Shown: piece by piece, positions 5,758 to 13,402 of the stretch
How the letters are laid out: every line of letters starts with the position of its first letter
How positions within the stretch are numbered: position 1 is the first letter of the stretch
IMG/VR virus record: IMGVR_UViG_3300025096_000147
Location: 1 to 22,590 of that record
DNA: 22,590 nucleotides
From: a virus
Direction: 5' to 3' (one strand)
Made by a program: the position numbers and the translations under genes
Notes under the pieces: model-generated
What the model was told of the DNA's origin: nothing
Seen by the model: only the letters and a program-made list of their open reading frames with translations
Database searches by the model: none

Positions 5758-5876
5758 TTGGCTTTAGGCCCTTACGAGGATACCCTTAAGCTGTCTAGAC
5801 GGTGGGATAGACCACAACAATATAAAATTTTCTCAACGTTGAGAGTCTGTAAACTTATACAAACTCTTTTAATATA
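5758..5876 (+). promoter_or_regulatory. capsid-gene leader with a perfect palindrome
   Basis: This is a 119-nt non-coding stretch between the tRNA and the capsid ATG. It contains the perfect 14-nt palindrome TCTCAACGTTGAGA at 5831-5844, usable as a 5-bp stem with an ACGT loop or as a dyad protein site. It also has a weaker stem GTCTA 5793-5797 / TAGAC 5808-5812. The last 30 nt are AT-rich and lack a Shine-Dalgarno, so capsid initiation probably relies on an unstructured A/U-rich leader. A TATAAT at 5873-5878 overlaps the start codon and cannot serve this gene. No recognised phage promoter was identified. Confidence 0.5.
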
Positions 5877-6887
5877 ATGGCTAACGCCACACAGTCAGTA
5901 CTCGGTGCCCTGAATAAGGCGGTCTCAAACACCGCTGGGTCTCAGGATTATGATACCAAGTACGCGACTTATCTGAAGCTGTTCTCAGGTGAGCTATTCA
6001 AAGCTTATGAGTCAGCAACAATAGCACGTGAAACCGTGCAAAGACGTACCCTAAAGAACGGTAAATCATTACAGTTCATCTTCACGGGACGCATGCAAGC
6101 TGCCTATCATGAGCCAGGGACACCTATCCTTGGATCAGGCGATCCTCCAGTAGCTGAGAAGACCATCCAATGTGATGACCTTCTTATCTCTAGTGCTTTC
6201 GTATATGATTTAGATGAAACACTTGCACATTACTCATTAAGATCAGAGATCTCCGCTAAGATCGGTCACGCTTTGGCTGAAGCATATGATAAGAAAGTCT
6301 TCCGTACAATTGCACTAGCTGCAAGGGAAGCTCATCCTATCACTGCATCACCAGGACCAGAACCAGGTGGTACTCAGATCAGACTAGGATCTGGTAAAGA
6401 GTATGACGCTCAAGCTCTAGTAGATGCCTTCTTCGAAGCTGCTTCAGTTCTCGATGAAAAGAATCTACCTAAGACTGGACGTACTGCTGTACTATCTCCT
6501 CGCCAATACTATGCTTTAGTATCTCAGGTATCTTCCAACATCCTTAACAGGGACTATGGTAACAGCCAGGGTAACTTAACATCAGGTGAAGGACTAGTTG
6601 AAATTGCTGGTATCTCTATCAAGCGTTCTAACAACCTACCTTTCCTTGCTGGTACAGTTAACCCAGTATCTGGTGAGAACAACACCTACAATGGTGACTT
6701 CACAAACAGCTGTGGACTTATCTATCAGCGTGATGTAGCTGGAATTGTAGAGGCAGTTGGACCACAAGTCCAAGTCACAGGCGGTGACGTGTCAGTTTTA
6801 TACCAAGGAGACGTATTAGTGGGAAGGCTCGCAATGGGCGCCGGAACACTAAACCCTGCTGGGGCTATCGAACTTCTTAACACATAA
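5877..6887 (+). CDS. gp10: major capsid protein, T7 gp10-like
   Basis: This 336-residue protein compares with 345 aa for T7 gp10A. It is the shell protein with the HK97-type fold expected for this family. Matching segments are visible: YLKLFSGELFKAYESATIA near residue 30 (T7 LFLKVFGGEVLTAFARTSV), SLQFIFTGRMQAAYHEPG (T7 SAQFPVLGRTQAAYLAPG), IQCDDLLISSAFVYDLDETLAHYSLRSE (T7 ITIDGLLTADVLIYDIEDAMNHYDVRSE), and LVGRLAMGAGTLNPAGAIEL at the C-terminus (T7 YAMGHGGLRPEAAGAV). One coding line (6301-6360) is 52% GC by hand count, well above the tail and ejection genes. This fits codon selection for very high expression. A gp10B-type frameshift product was looked for and not supported. Confidence 0.97.
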   Translation: MANATQSVLGALNKAVSNTAGSQDYDTKYATYLKLFSGELFKAYESATIARETVQRRTLKNGKSLQFIFTGRMQAAYHEPGTPILGSGDPPVAEKTIQCDDLLISSAFVYDLDETLAHYSLRSEISAKIGHALAEAYDKKVFRTIALAAREAHPITASPGPEPGGTQIRLGSGKEYDAQALVDAFFEAASVLDEKNLPKTGRTAVLSPRQYYALVSQVSSNILNRDYGNSQGNLTSGEGLVEIAGISIKRSNNLPFLAGTVNPVSGENNTYNGDFTNSCGLIYQRDVAGIVEAVGPQVQVTGGDVSVLYQGDVLVGRLAMGAGTLNPAGAIELLNT

Positions 6888-6898
6888 GGAGGTATATT

Positions 6899-7051
6899 AT
6901 GTCAGTTGCACCTGGCAAATGTAAGAAGCAGACTCATACCACAGGTATGGGTACTGCTCGTTCAGTAACAACAAACATGCCAAGCCCAATAGAGTATGGA
7001 CGTACAGTACAATCCGATGGATTGTCTGCACTTAAATATGGTGCTTGCTAA
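6899..7051 (+). CDS. 50-aa capsid-adjacent protein of unknown function
   Basis: The near-perfect Shine-Dalgarno AAGGAGGT at 6887-6894 lies 4 nt before ATG 6899. This is the strongest ribosome site in the window. The frame encodes 50 residues, starting MSVAPGKCKKQTHTTGMG and ending SALKYGAC, with Cys at positions 8 and 50. No TM segment is visible. It starts 12 nt after the capsid stop on the same message and upstream of the next terminator, so it should be made in large amounts with the capsid protein. A small head-decoration or capsid-accessory role is inferred from that placement only. I do not recognise the family. Confidence 0.75.
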   Translation: MSVAPGKCKKQTHTTGMGTARSVTTNMPSPIEYGRTVQSDGLSALKYGAC

Positions 7052-7067
7052 TTAATCATTTATAACT

Positions 7068-7241
7068 ATGGCCGTTTCTGTAGCTAAAGGGAACGCTGGT
7101 GTATGCACAACAGATGCAACACGTGAAAGCGTATCTCGTACAAATGGTGACGGTACAGATATTCGTTCGTCTAATGCTATATACTCAGTAACTAAAAATC
7201 TGAGGTTAGCATATCCAGGCGTTGAATGCAACGTTACCTAA
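7068..7241 (+). CDS. 57-aa capsid-adjacent protein of unknown function
   Basis: ATG 7068 opens a 57-residue frame starting MAVSVAKGNAGVCTTDATRE and ending AYPGVECNVT, with Cys at positions 13 and 54. It lies 16 nt after the previous small gene and 12 nt before the intrinsic terminator, so it is the last gene of the capsid transcript. No good Shine-Dalgarno is visible. Codon use is like that of the capsid gene (AAC, GTT, GGT). Like its 50-aa neighbour it is small, polar and has two cysteines near its ends, and the pair may work together. Function is unknown. A minor capsid or head-tail accessory protein is a guess from position. Confidence 0.7.
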   Translation: MAVSVAKGNAGVCTTDATRESVSRTNGDGTDIRSSNAIYSVTKNLRLAYPGVECNVT

Positions 7242-7250
7242 TCAATTAAT

Positions 7251-7279
7251 AAGGGGAGTCTCTGTACTCCCTTTTTTTT
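7251..7279 (+). terminator. intrinsic terminator after the capsid gene group (T-phi position)
   Basis: GGGAGT (7254-7259) and ACTCCC (7266-7271) form a GC-rich stem with a 6-nt loop, followed by eight T (7272-7279). Flanking A bases (7251-7252) can extend pairing into the T tract. It lies between the capsid gene group and the tail tube gene, the same place as the T7 late terminator T-phi. It would make the capsid unit more abundant than the tail and ejection genes, which are reached by read-through. Confidence 0.92.
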
Positions 7280-7299
7280 ATTCACAAATATTTATACCT

Positions 7300-7935
7300 A
7301 TGACTACCACAACCGTTGATATCGATACCGAACTATCCGCAGTCAATGCGATCCTTGGTAGCATCGGACAGTCTCCTATTAATGGGATAGACTTCGCTAA
7401 CCCTGAGATATCATTTATTTATAACATACTGAAAGAAGTAAATCAAGATGTCCAGAGCGAAGGTTGGACTTTCAATTTAGAATACCATATAAAAGAGACT
7501 GTAAGTCCTACAGATAATAAAATAATTATTGAATCTGATGTGATCCGTATAGATATGGAAGATGCATGGGATCGAACTCGTGACTTTGTAAGGAGAAGAG
7601 ATAGTACTGATGGGTTATGGAAAATATATGATAGAGTAAATCATACATTTGAGTATCCAGATAATGATTATTTCTATGTTAATAAAGTTAGACTGTTAAC
7701 CTTTGAAGATATACCAACAGTGTTCCAAAGATATATAATATATAAAGCATCAGGTAGAGCAGCTGTACAGTTAGTATCTAATGCTCAACTACAGCAGATG
7801 TTACAGACATATGAGTTACAAGCTAGAGCTGCTTGTATGGAATACGAATGCAATCAAGGTGACCATAACTTTATGGGTTGGCCTGATGAATCTGCATACC
7901 AATCTTACAAACCTTATACAGCATTGAGACGCTAA
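7300..7935 (+). CDS. gp11: tail tubular protein A, T7 gp11-like
   Basis: This 211-residue protein compares with 196 aa for T7 gp11, the gatekeeper ring joining portal and nozzle. TELSAVNAILGSIGQSPI at residues 10-27 parallels T7 AELSAVNDILASIGEPPV. DVQSEGWTFNLE parallels QIQSRGWTFNIE. The C-terminal ARAACMEYECNQGDHNFMG parallels ARRLCMEYEMDYGGYNML. The frame is open back to ATG 7222, but that would place the intrinsic terminator inside the gene and add 26 residues absent from the family, so ATG 7300 is chosen. No clear Shine-Dalgarno precedes it. The stop shares one base with the next start (TAATG). Confidence 0.95.
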   Translation: MTTTTVDIDTELSAVNAILGSIGQSPINGIDFANPEISFIYNILKEVNQDVQSEGWTFNLEYHIKETVSPTDNKIIIESDVIRIDMEDAWDRTRDFVRRRDSTDGLWKIYDRVNHTFEYPDNDYFYVNKVRLLTFEDIPTVFQRYIIYKASGRAAVQLVSNAQLQQMLQTYELQARAACMEYECNQGDHNFMGWPDESAYQSYKPYTALRR

Positions 7936-10900
7936 TGGCAAGTGTAACACAAAAAATCGGTAACTATGTTCTTGGTATTTCTACTCAACCAGACGAGAAG
8001 AAATTACCAGGACAAGTAACTGATTTAGTCAATGGCGTACCAGACGTAGTACGTCAATTAATCAAACGACCAGGTAGTAATTTAGTAACTTCAATCACAC
8101 CATCTACTGCAGCTCATACTAAATGGTTTAATATCTATACAACTAGCTCGGAGCAATACATTGGACAAGCAGGTGCAGATGGTGCTGTTAAGATATGGAG
8201 ATGTAACGACGGTGTTGAAATACCCGTGGATTATGCAAATATTCCTGGAACAAATAAAGCTACTTACCTAGATAATACTGCTTTACTAGATGAGAAATCA
8301 TCTGACATACAGGTCTCAACAGTTAATGAAAGTACTTTCTTTATTAACAGACGTAAGACCGTAGCTATGAAGACTGGTAAATCTGATTTATCACCTGCTA
8401 AAATCTACGAAGCTTATATAGAACTTGATACTATAGCTTATGGTAAGCAATACTCTTTAGATATTTATGATCCAGATGATAATACAGAATATGTACATAC
8501 ACGTGCTACTGCTATAGTAGTAGATGAGACTACAAGTTACAGTGGTTCTAGTAATGGAGATTGTAAAGGTATGGGTAGAGAGACAGTAAATGTCAACTCT
8601 ATCAATACTGCTTCCCCTGCTATATATGCAACTTCACCTCCTAACGCAAGTTCAGGTGGTAAGACTAATCTTAGGTATGAGATGGACACTCGTTGTACTC
8701 CTCAACCTACTGATGACGACGATAATGATAATTACCATGATGCCTATGCTCCATATTCTAAACTACAATTCGGAGGAGAAGGCTGGAAAACAGATGATAC
8801 TCATCAATATACATCTGAGAAAGGCATCACAACTACTGTAACAATAACAGCTCATGGAGATATATACTCTAGAGCTAATGTTGCTATGGTTAGACCAGCC
8901 CCTACATCTTCTAATAATGAAGAGCATGTATCTTCTGGTGGTATATTAGGAGGTATGAAATCTGCATTAGATGCTATACCAGGTACAGGTATAACATGTA
9001 AAATCGTTGGCAATGGTTTACATTTATACAGAGCTACTCCTTTTGGTGTAACTACACCAGAAAAAACTTTAATGAATATAGCCACTAGTGAAGTTAATAA
9101 TATAGGAGATTTACCACGTAATTGCAGGCATGGTTATACTGTTCGCGTCGTAAATAGTGGCGAGGATATGGATGATTATTACCTTAAGTTTCAAGCTGAA
9201 GGTATTGCATCTGAGATAGCAAAGAGTGGTACATATACAAGAGCAGCAAGTGGATCTATAAGTGGTAACTATACAAGAGGTGTAGGCCATACTATTGCAA
9301 CTAGTGCTGTTAATACTAGCAACGAACAAATCACCATTTCAGGGCATGGTATGTCCACTGGTGATGCTATAAGATATGATGATGGTGGTGGAACAGCACT
9401 TGCTGGGCTAACAGATAATACGACTTATTATGTTATTTACGTTAGTGTAGATGTAATTAAACTCGCGACCTCTGTATCTAATGCAGCAGCTGGGACAACT
9501 ATTAATTTAACAGGAACTGGTAATAATTCTCAGACATTAACACATCTCCCAACTACCATTACTATTACAGATGCTGCTCATGGTCTGGCACATGGAGATC
9601 AAATTGTTGCAGCATTTTCAGGTGCCGCTACTGACGGTACATATACTATACAGAATGTAACAACAGATACCTTTGATGTTATTGATGCTACACCAGGTGC
9701 AATTACATCTACATCCATGACCTATACACATGGTCTTTGTACTGTTACGACTGCAGCTGCTCATAACCTAACTACTGGTGATGATATTATCATGGACTTC
9801 ACTAGTGGTGGAGCATCTGATGGGTACTATTATGTAACAGTAACTGGTGCTACAACCTTCACAGTTAACCAACCTGTAGCAACTGGTATTGATGCTACAC
9901 CTGATGATACATGCACATACCAGCCCTACTACGCCGGAGAGGGCGTGTGGGAAGAGGTAGCAGCACCTGGTATAGAAACTACCTTTGATGATGATACGAT
10001 GCCCTTACAGCTCGTTAGAGTCGAAGGTAGTACACAGTACACAGTCGCTACATCTTCTGTTAATGTTAGTAATGAACAAATTACTATTAGTAATCATGGT
10101 ATGGTTACAGGAGTTACAGTATTATATAACAATGGTGGAGGTACAACTTTAGCAGGACTAACAAATGATACTATTTATTATGTAATTAAAGCCTCGGCTA
10201 ATAATATAGCCTTAGCTTCATCAGCAGATAATGCTACAAATGGTATTGCTGTTAACCTTACAGGTACTGGTAATAATGCTCAAACATTTACATGGGGATA
10301 TTTCGATATTAATGGAGGTGCTAACGCACACTATATTAATGGTGCCTTTAGATTTAAGTATCCAGATTGGGGTCAACGTGATGTAGGTGATGATATCACT
10401 AACGCACCACCATCCTTTGTAGGGGATACTATTCAAAATATGACCTTCTTTAGGAATAGAATAGCTCTACTTAGTGAGGAGAATGTTATATTATCTAGAG
10501 TTAATGACTTCTTTAACTTCTGGGTTAAAACTGCTATGGCAATATCTAATGCAGACCCTATTGATTTACAGTCGAGTTCCACATACCCTACTAAATTATA
10601 CTCTGCAGTAGAAGCTAACTCTGGTTTAATTATATTAAGTGCTAGTGAACAGTTCTTACTTAGTTCAGGTGCTGAAGCACTCTTAACTCCTGAAACAGCT
10701 AAGGTTAGTTACTTATCTTCTTATGCATTTAACTCTGATACAAACCCTATATCATTAGGTACAACTATAGGTTTCTTGAATAGTACAGCTAGAGATGCTA
10801 GATTCTATGAATTAGCAGGTGCCTCTTCAAGAGAGCCTCCTGTGTTAATGGAGCAAAGTAAAATCATCGGTAGATTATTCCCACAAAATATAACAAATAT

Positions 10901-12095
10901 AACTGGTTCTACTGAAAATGATTTGATTCTATTCTCAGTTGATAGTACATTATATGATGCTACGAATGAAGTGTGGGGATATAAGTGGTATGAGGCTGAT
11001 GGTAAACGTGCTCAGTCAGCATGGTTCAGATGGACTATGCCTAATAATGTAGTGTTCCATAGTATTATGGATGATGTATATTATGTGATATTAAATACAG
11101 GCTCTACATATACATTAGAAAAATTTGACATAAAATTGAGTGCTGATACTTTAATGTTAGGTGATAAACCTGATGAAAATAGAGTACATTTAGATACTAA
11201 GAAAACTATTGCAACAGGTGATCTAACCTATTTAGATGCTAGTGATACAACCACATTTACACTAGGTGCTGGTTATTATAGTTCAAGGACTCTGACTGCA
11301 TACTGTATTCAAGCTGGTATCTCAGCAGGTAGAAGTTATGATATACCAAAACCTGCAGCCGATGGGTTAGGTATAACAGGTACAGCTCCTAACGAACTTG
11401 TTACCTTACCTGGTAACTGGAAGTATGATACACATGAATTTGAACATACTGCTGTAACAATAGCAACTGAAACTATAACTGTAACAGGTCATGGATTTGC
11501 AACAGGTGAGTCAGTTATTTATAAAGCTCCTACAACAACTGGATCGTCAGCTATAGGTGGTTTATCAAATGACACTACTTACTATGTAATTGTAGTTGAT
11601 TCAAATAGTATTAAATTAGCAACTAATGCTGTTAATGCTACAGCTGGTACTGCTATAAATTTAACAAATACAGGCTCAGGTACACATAGCCTTCAAAGAC
11701 ATATGGATATAGTCATAGGCTATGAGTATGAATTTGAAGTTGAATTACCTAAAGTTTATATGACTCAATCAAGTGGAGATCAAACTAGATCTGAAACTCG
11801 TGGGTCCTTAGTTATCCATAGAATGAACTTTGACTTTGGTGATGTAGGTGTTATAGATGTTACACTTAAGAGAAGAGGTAGAGATGATTATACTTATACA
11901 GTTGAATCATTAGAATGGGATAATGTGTCAGCAAGTACAGCAACTATTGCAGATGGATACATGCACACTATTCCAGTGTATGATAGAAATGTAAATTTAG
12001 CTGTACTTATAAAATCTAATCACCCATCTCCAGCTACAGTTCATTCAATGAATTGGGAAGGAGATTATTCACCAAGATACTATTCACGTGTCTAA
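7935..12095 (+). CDS. gp12: enlarged tail tubular protein B (nozzle), T7 gp12-like
   Basis: This 1386-residue protein is far longer than T7 gp12 (794 aa). The tail-nozzle core is recognisable at both ends of the insertions. The N-terminus has QKIGNYVLGISTQPD and a QVTDLVNGVPDVVRQLIKRPG segment near residue 35 (T7-type NGVSQQP...R-R-PG). Later come GDTIQNMTFFRNRIALLSEENVILSR and residues 880-1100 with nozzle-type beta structure. Inserted in it are three copies of an ~85-residue module and two shorter related modules, listed separately. Such modules suggest surface-exposed, host-contact or glycan-facing decorations on the nozzle. The gene is AT-rich. Its start overlaps the gp11 stop by one base, and it ends 8 nt into gp13. 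The core assignment is strong, while the module function is unknown. Confidence 0.92.
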   Translation: MASVTQKIGNYVLGISTQPDEKKLPGQVTDLVNGVPDVVRQLIKRPGSNLVTSITPSTAAHTKWFNIYTTSSEQYIGQAGADGAVKIWRCNDGVEIPVDYANIPGTNKATYLDNTALLDEKSSDIQVSTVNESTFFINRRKTVAMKTGKSDLSPAKIYEAYIELDTIAYGKQYSLDIYDPDDNTEYVHTRATAIVVDETTSYSGSSNGDCKGMGRETVNVNSINTASPAIYATSPPNASSGGKTNLRYEMDTRCTPQPTDDDDNDNYHDAYAPYSKLQFGGEGWKTDDTHQYTSEKGITTTVTITAHGDIYSRANVAMVRPAPTSSNNEEHVSSGGILGGMKSALDAIPGTGITCKIVGNGLHLYRATPFGVTTPEKTLMNIATSEVNNIGDLPRNCRHGYTVRVVNSGEDMDDYYLKFQAEGIASEIAKSGTYTRAASGSISGNYTRGVGHTIATSAVNTSNEQITISGHGMSTGDAIRYDDGGGTALAGLTDNTTYYVIYVSVDVIKLATSVSNAAAGTTINLTGTGNNSQTLTHLPTTITITDAAHGLAHGDQIVAAFSGAATDGTYTIQNVTTDTFDVIDATPGAITSTSMTYTHGLCTVTTAAAHNLTTGDDIIMDFTSGGASDGYYYVTVTGATTFTVNQPVATGIDATPDDTCTYQPYYAGEGVWEEVAAPGIETTFDDDTMPLQLVRVEGSTQYTVATSSVNVSNEQITISNHGMVTGVTVLYNNGGGTTLAGLTNDTIYYVIKASANNIALASSADNATNGIAVNLTGTGNNAQTFTWGYFDINGGANAHYINGAFRFKYPDWGQRDVGDDITNAPPSFVGDTIQNMTFFRNRIALLSEENVILSRVNDFFNFWVKTAMAISNADPIDLQSSSTYPTKLYSAVEANSGLIILSASEQFLLSSGAEALLTPETAKVSYLSSYAFNSDTNPISLGTTIGFLNSTARDARFYELAGASSREPPVLMEQSKIIGRLFPQNITNITGSTENDLILFSVDSTLYDATNEVWGYKWYEADGKRAQSAWFRWTMPNNVVFHSIMDDVYYVILNTGSTYTLEKFDIKLSADTLMLGDKPDENRVHLDTKKTIATGDLTYLDASDTTTFTLGAGYYSSRTLTAYCIQAGISAGRSYDIPKPAADGLGITGTAPNELVTLPGNWKYDTHEFEHTAVTIATETITVTGHGFATGESVIYKAPTTTGSSAIGGLSNDTTYYVIVVDSNSIKLATNAVNATAGTAINLTNTGSGTHSLQRHMDIVIGYEYEFEVELPKVYMTQSSGDQTRSETRGSLVIHRMNFDFGDVGVIDVTLKRRGRDDYTYTVESLEWDNVSASTATIADGYMHTIPVYDRNVNLAVLIKSNHPSPATVHSMNWEGDYSPRYYSRV
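9288..9545 (+). repeat. gp12 inserted module, copy 1 (~86 aa)
   Basis: Residues 452-537 of the gp12-like protein. The core pattern is EQITISGHGMSTGDAI...GGGTALAGLTDNTTYYVI...IKLATS...NAAAGTTINLTGTGNN. It shares its HGM/HGF-tG, GGLT-TTYYVI, IkLA and aGt-iNLTgTG landmarks with copies 2 and 3. The likely fold is a small beta domain, and the function is not known. Confidence 0.85.
9549..9885 (+). repeat. two tandem short FCCH-like modules in gp12
   Basis: Two adjacent units of about 50 residues span residues 539-651. The first contains ITDAAHGLAHGDQIVAAF...DGTYTIQNVTTDTFDV and the second VTTAAAHNLTTGDDIIMDF...DGYYYVTVTGATTFTV. The HGL/HNL-x-x-GD...DG-Y-V...TF-V layout matches what is often labelled a ubiquitin-E1 FCCH-type domain in phage tail proteins, as I recall. 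This is a fold label, not an enzymatic claim. Confidence 0.7.
10038..10295 (+). repeat. gp12 inserted module, copy 2 (~86 aa)
   Basis: Residues 702-787, the same length as copy 1. It contains EQITISNHGMVTGVTVLY, GGGTTLAGLTNDTIYYVI, NIALASSADNA and VNLTGTGNNAQTF. It is closest to copy 1 (shared VATSSVN/IATSAVN lead-in and TGTGNN end), which suggests a more recent duplication of this pair. Confidence 0.85.
11445..11693 (+). repeat. gp12 inserted module, copy 3 (~83 aa)
   Basis: Residues 1171-1253, near the C-terminus and separated from copy 2 by the nozzle core. It contains ETITVTGHGFATGESVIY, GGLSNDTTYYVI, SIKLATNAVNATAGTAINL and NTGSGTHSL. It is more diverged from copies 1 and 2 than they are from each other, by visual comparison. 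Confidence 0.85.
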
Positions 12096-12519
12096 TTATA
12101 TACACCCAATTACAATTGAGGCTGCTGTAGAAGTGGCCTCTAATCTTCGATCTGATGATTATAGAGAAGTCTATGAAGGCCATGGTGTCTTCCCACTTCT
12201 CCATATTCCTCAAGCTGCTTTTAATGGAGATACAGTTTGGTTTGAAGTGCCTAACGGCAAGACTGCCGGATTAGCCGGAGTACAGGAAGGTGGTAAAATA
12301 TGGATGTTATGCACACCAGCTATACATGACTACCCACTCACCTTTGCACGAGAAGCTAAACGATTCGTAGAAAGTAGAGAAGAGAAATTATTATGGAATA
12401 TAGTAGATAAACGAAATATTGTTCATTTAAAACTACTCAAATTTTTGGGCTTTAAATTCTTAAGAGAGTTTAAATATGGTCCTAACCAAATAACCTTTAT
12501 AGAATTTTGCCGTGTGTAA
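12088..12519 (+). CDS. gp13: gp13-like internal/assembly protein
   Basis: This 143-residue protein compares with 138 aa for T7 gp13. The C-terminal half aligns with T7 gp13: GGKIWMLCTPAIHD (T7 CWFVTSDQVW), REAKRFVESREEKLLWNIVDKRNIVHLKLLKFLGFKF (T7 FRKLIMEYRDKMLEKYDTLWNYVWVGNTSHIRFLKTIGAVF). This region has the look of a degenerate GNAT acyltransferase fold, and no catalytic claim is made. T7 gp13 is needed for proper internal core formation. The start is GTG at 12088, overlapping the gp12 stop by 8 nt. No in-frame ATG lies near the N-terminus, so translation is probably coupled to gp12. Confidence 0.85.
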   Translation: MSNYIHPITIEAAVEVASNLRSDDYREVYEGHGVFPLLHIPQAAFNGDTVWFEVPNGKTAGLAGVQEGGKIWMLCTPAIHDYPLTFAREAKRFVESREEKLLWNIVDKRNIVHLKLLKFLGFKFLREFKYGPNQITFIEFCRV

Positions 12520-13393
12520 TCCCGCAGTATTATCATTTGGAGTTCAATCTGCCGGCGCAGTCTTCCAACATGGTGAGCAAAAAAAACAAGTTGCTGCTAG
12601 AAATAGAGCTAAGCTAGCTAATTTCGATGCAGAAAACTCAGCATATATAAGAGAAGTAACATTAAGTAATGCTTCTTATAAAGATAAAGTCATACAACAA
12701 GAAGTTGCTATTGACAATATCTTCAGTCAGACCGCCGAGCAATGGCAAAGCCAAGATCTGGAGATGCAAGAAGTATATGACAAACATGCTTTTAATGTAC
12801 AAGATATATTAATAGCAAAAGCTAAGGGAGCTTACGCTGGTACTCAAACAGGACGTACTGCAGGCAGACTTTCAGCTGAAGCTAGTAGACAAGCAGGAAT
12901 ATCATTCACCAAATCAGTTAGTTCTGTTGTATTAAATCAAAACAAAGCTCAACTTAATAAAGAGATATTAACTAACGAAGCTAATCGTAAGAATCGTCAG
13001 CAATGGGAGCAAGTAAGGCAATCACCTATACCAGGTCATACACCACTAGCACCAGAATTAGAAGCAGGACCAGGTATTGGAGGGCTATTATTGAATATTG
13101 GTATGGCTGCAGCAGGAGCTTATACACAGCATACTCAAATGGCAAAGATGGATAATATGATGAATCAGGTAAAAACAGGCTTGCTGGAGAATAGACAATC
13201 ATTAGCAGCTGATTCTTTCACAAAAGGTCGGACACCACTAAGCTCTTATGGGGGATTCGAACCCATTAATGTTTGGAATCAACAAGGCTCAGCATATAAG
13301 GTCACCCCACCCGTTCTTGCAATAGCTAGCCCATTATTGGGTGACGACATATATTCTGGATTTGGTAAGGACCCATACCTCTCAACTTCTTAA
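12512..13393 (+). CDS. gp14: internal virion (ejection) protein, T7 gp14-like
   Basis: This 293-residue protein compares with 196 aa for T7 gp14, the ejected protein that forms the outer-membrane pore in the infected cell. It begins MCNPAVLSFGVQSAGAVFQ. T7 gp14 also begins Met-Cys followed by a hydrophobic Ala/Gly stretch. A long Gln/Ala-rich helical region follows (residues 25-165), then a Gly/Ala hydrophobic segment (GIGGLLLNIGMAAAGAY, about 188-205) that could insert in a membrane. The C-terminal ~90 residues are an extension beyond T7. The start is GTG 12512, which overlaps the gp13 stop by 8 nt, repeating the gp12/gp13 junction layout. Confidence 0.88.
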   Translation: MCNPAVLSFGVQSAGAVFQHGEQKKQVAARNRAKLANFDAENSAYIREVTLSNASYKDKVIQQEVAIDNIFSQTAEQWQSQDLEMQEVYDKHAFNVQDILIAKAKGAYAGTQTGRTAGRLSAEASRQAGISFTKSVSSVVLNQNKAQLNKEILTNEANRKNRQQWEQVRQSPIPGHTPLAPELEAGPGIGGLLLNIGMAAAGAYTQHTQMAKMDNMMNQVKTGLLENRQSLAADSFTKGRTPLSSYGGFEPINVWNQQGSAYKVTPPVLAIASPLLGDDIYSGFGKDPYLSTS

Positions 13394-13402
13394 TCACTAA
13401 TC

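Noticed and set aside
5873-5878. TATAAT as a -10 promoter element
   Set aside because: It overlaps the capsid start codon and has no -35 partner at suitable spacing, so it would not serve this gene.
6873-7051. T7 gp10B-like -1 frameshift fusing the capsid to the 50-aa protein
   Set aside because: The -1 frame contains a stop at 6878-6880, so slippage would have to occur on the last two codons. No slippery heptamer is there, and the 50-aa gene has its own excellent ribosome site.
7222-7299. N-terminal extension of the gp11-like protein from ATG 7222
   Set aside because: It would run through the intrinsic terminator and the end of the previous small gene, and adds residues not found in the family.
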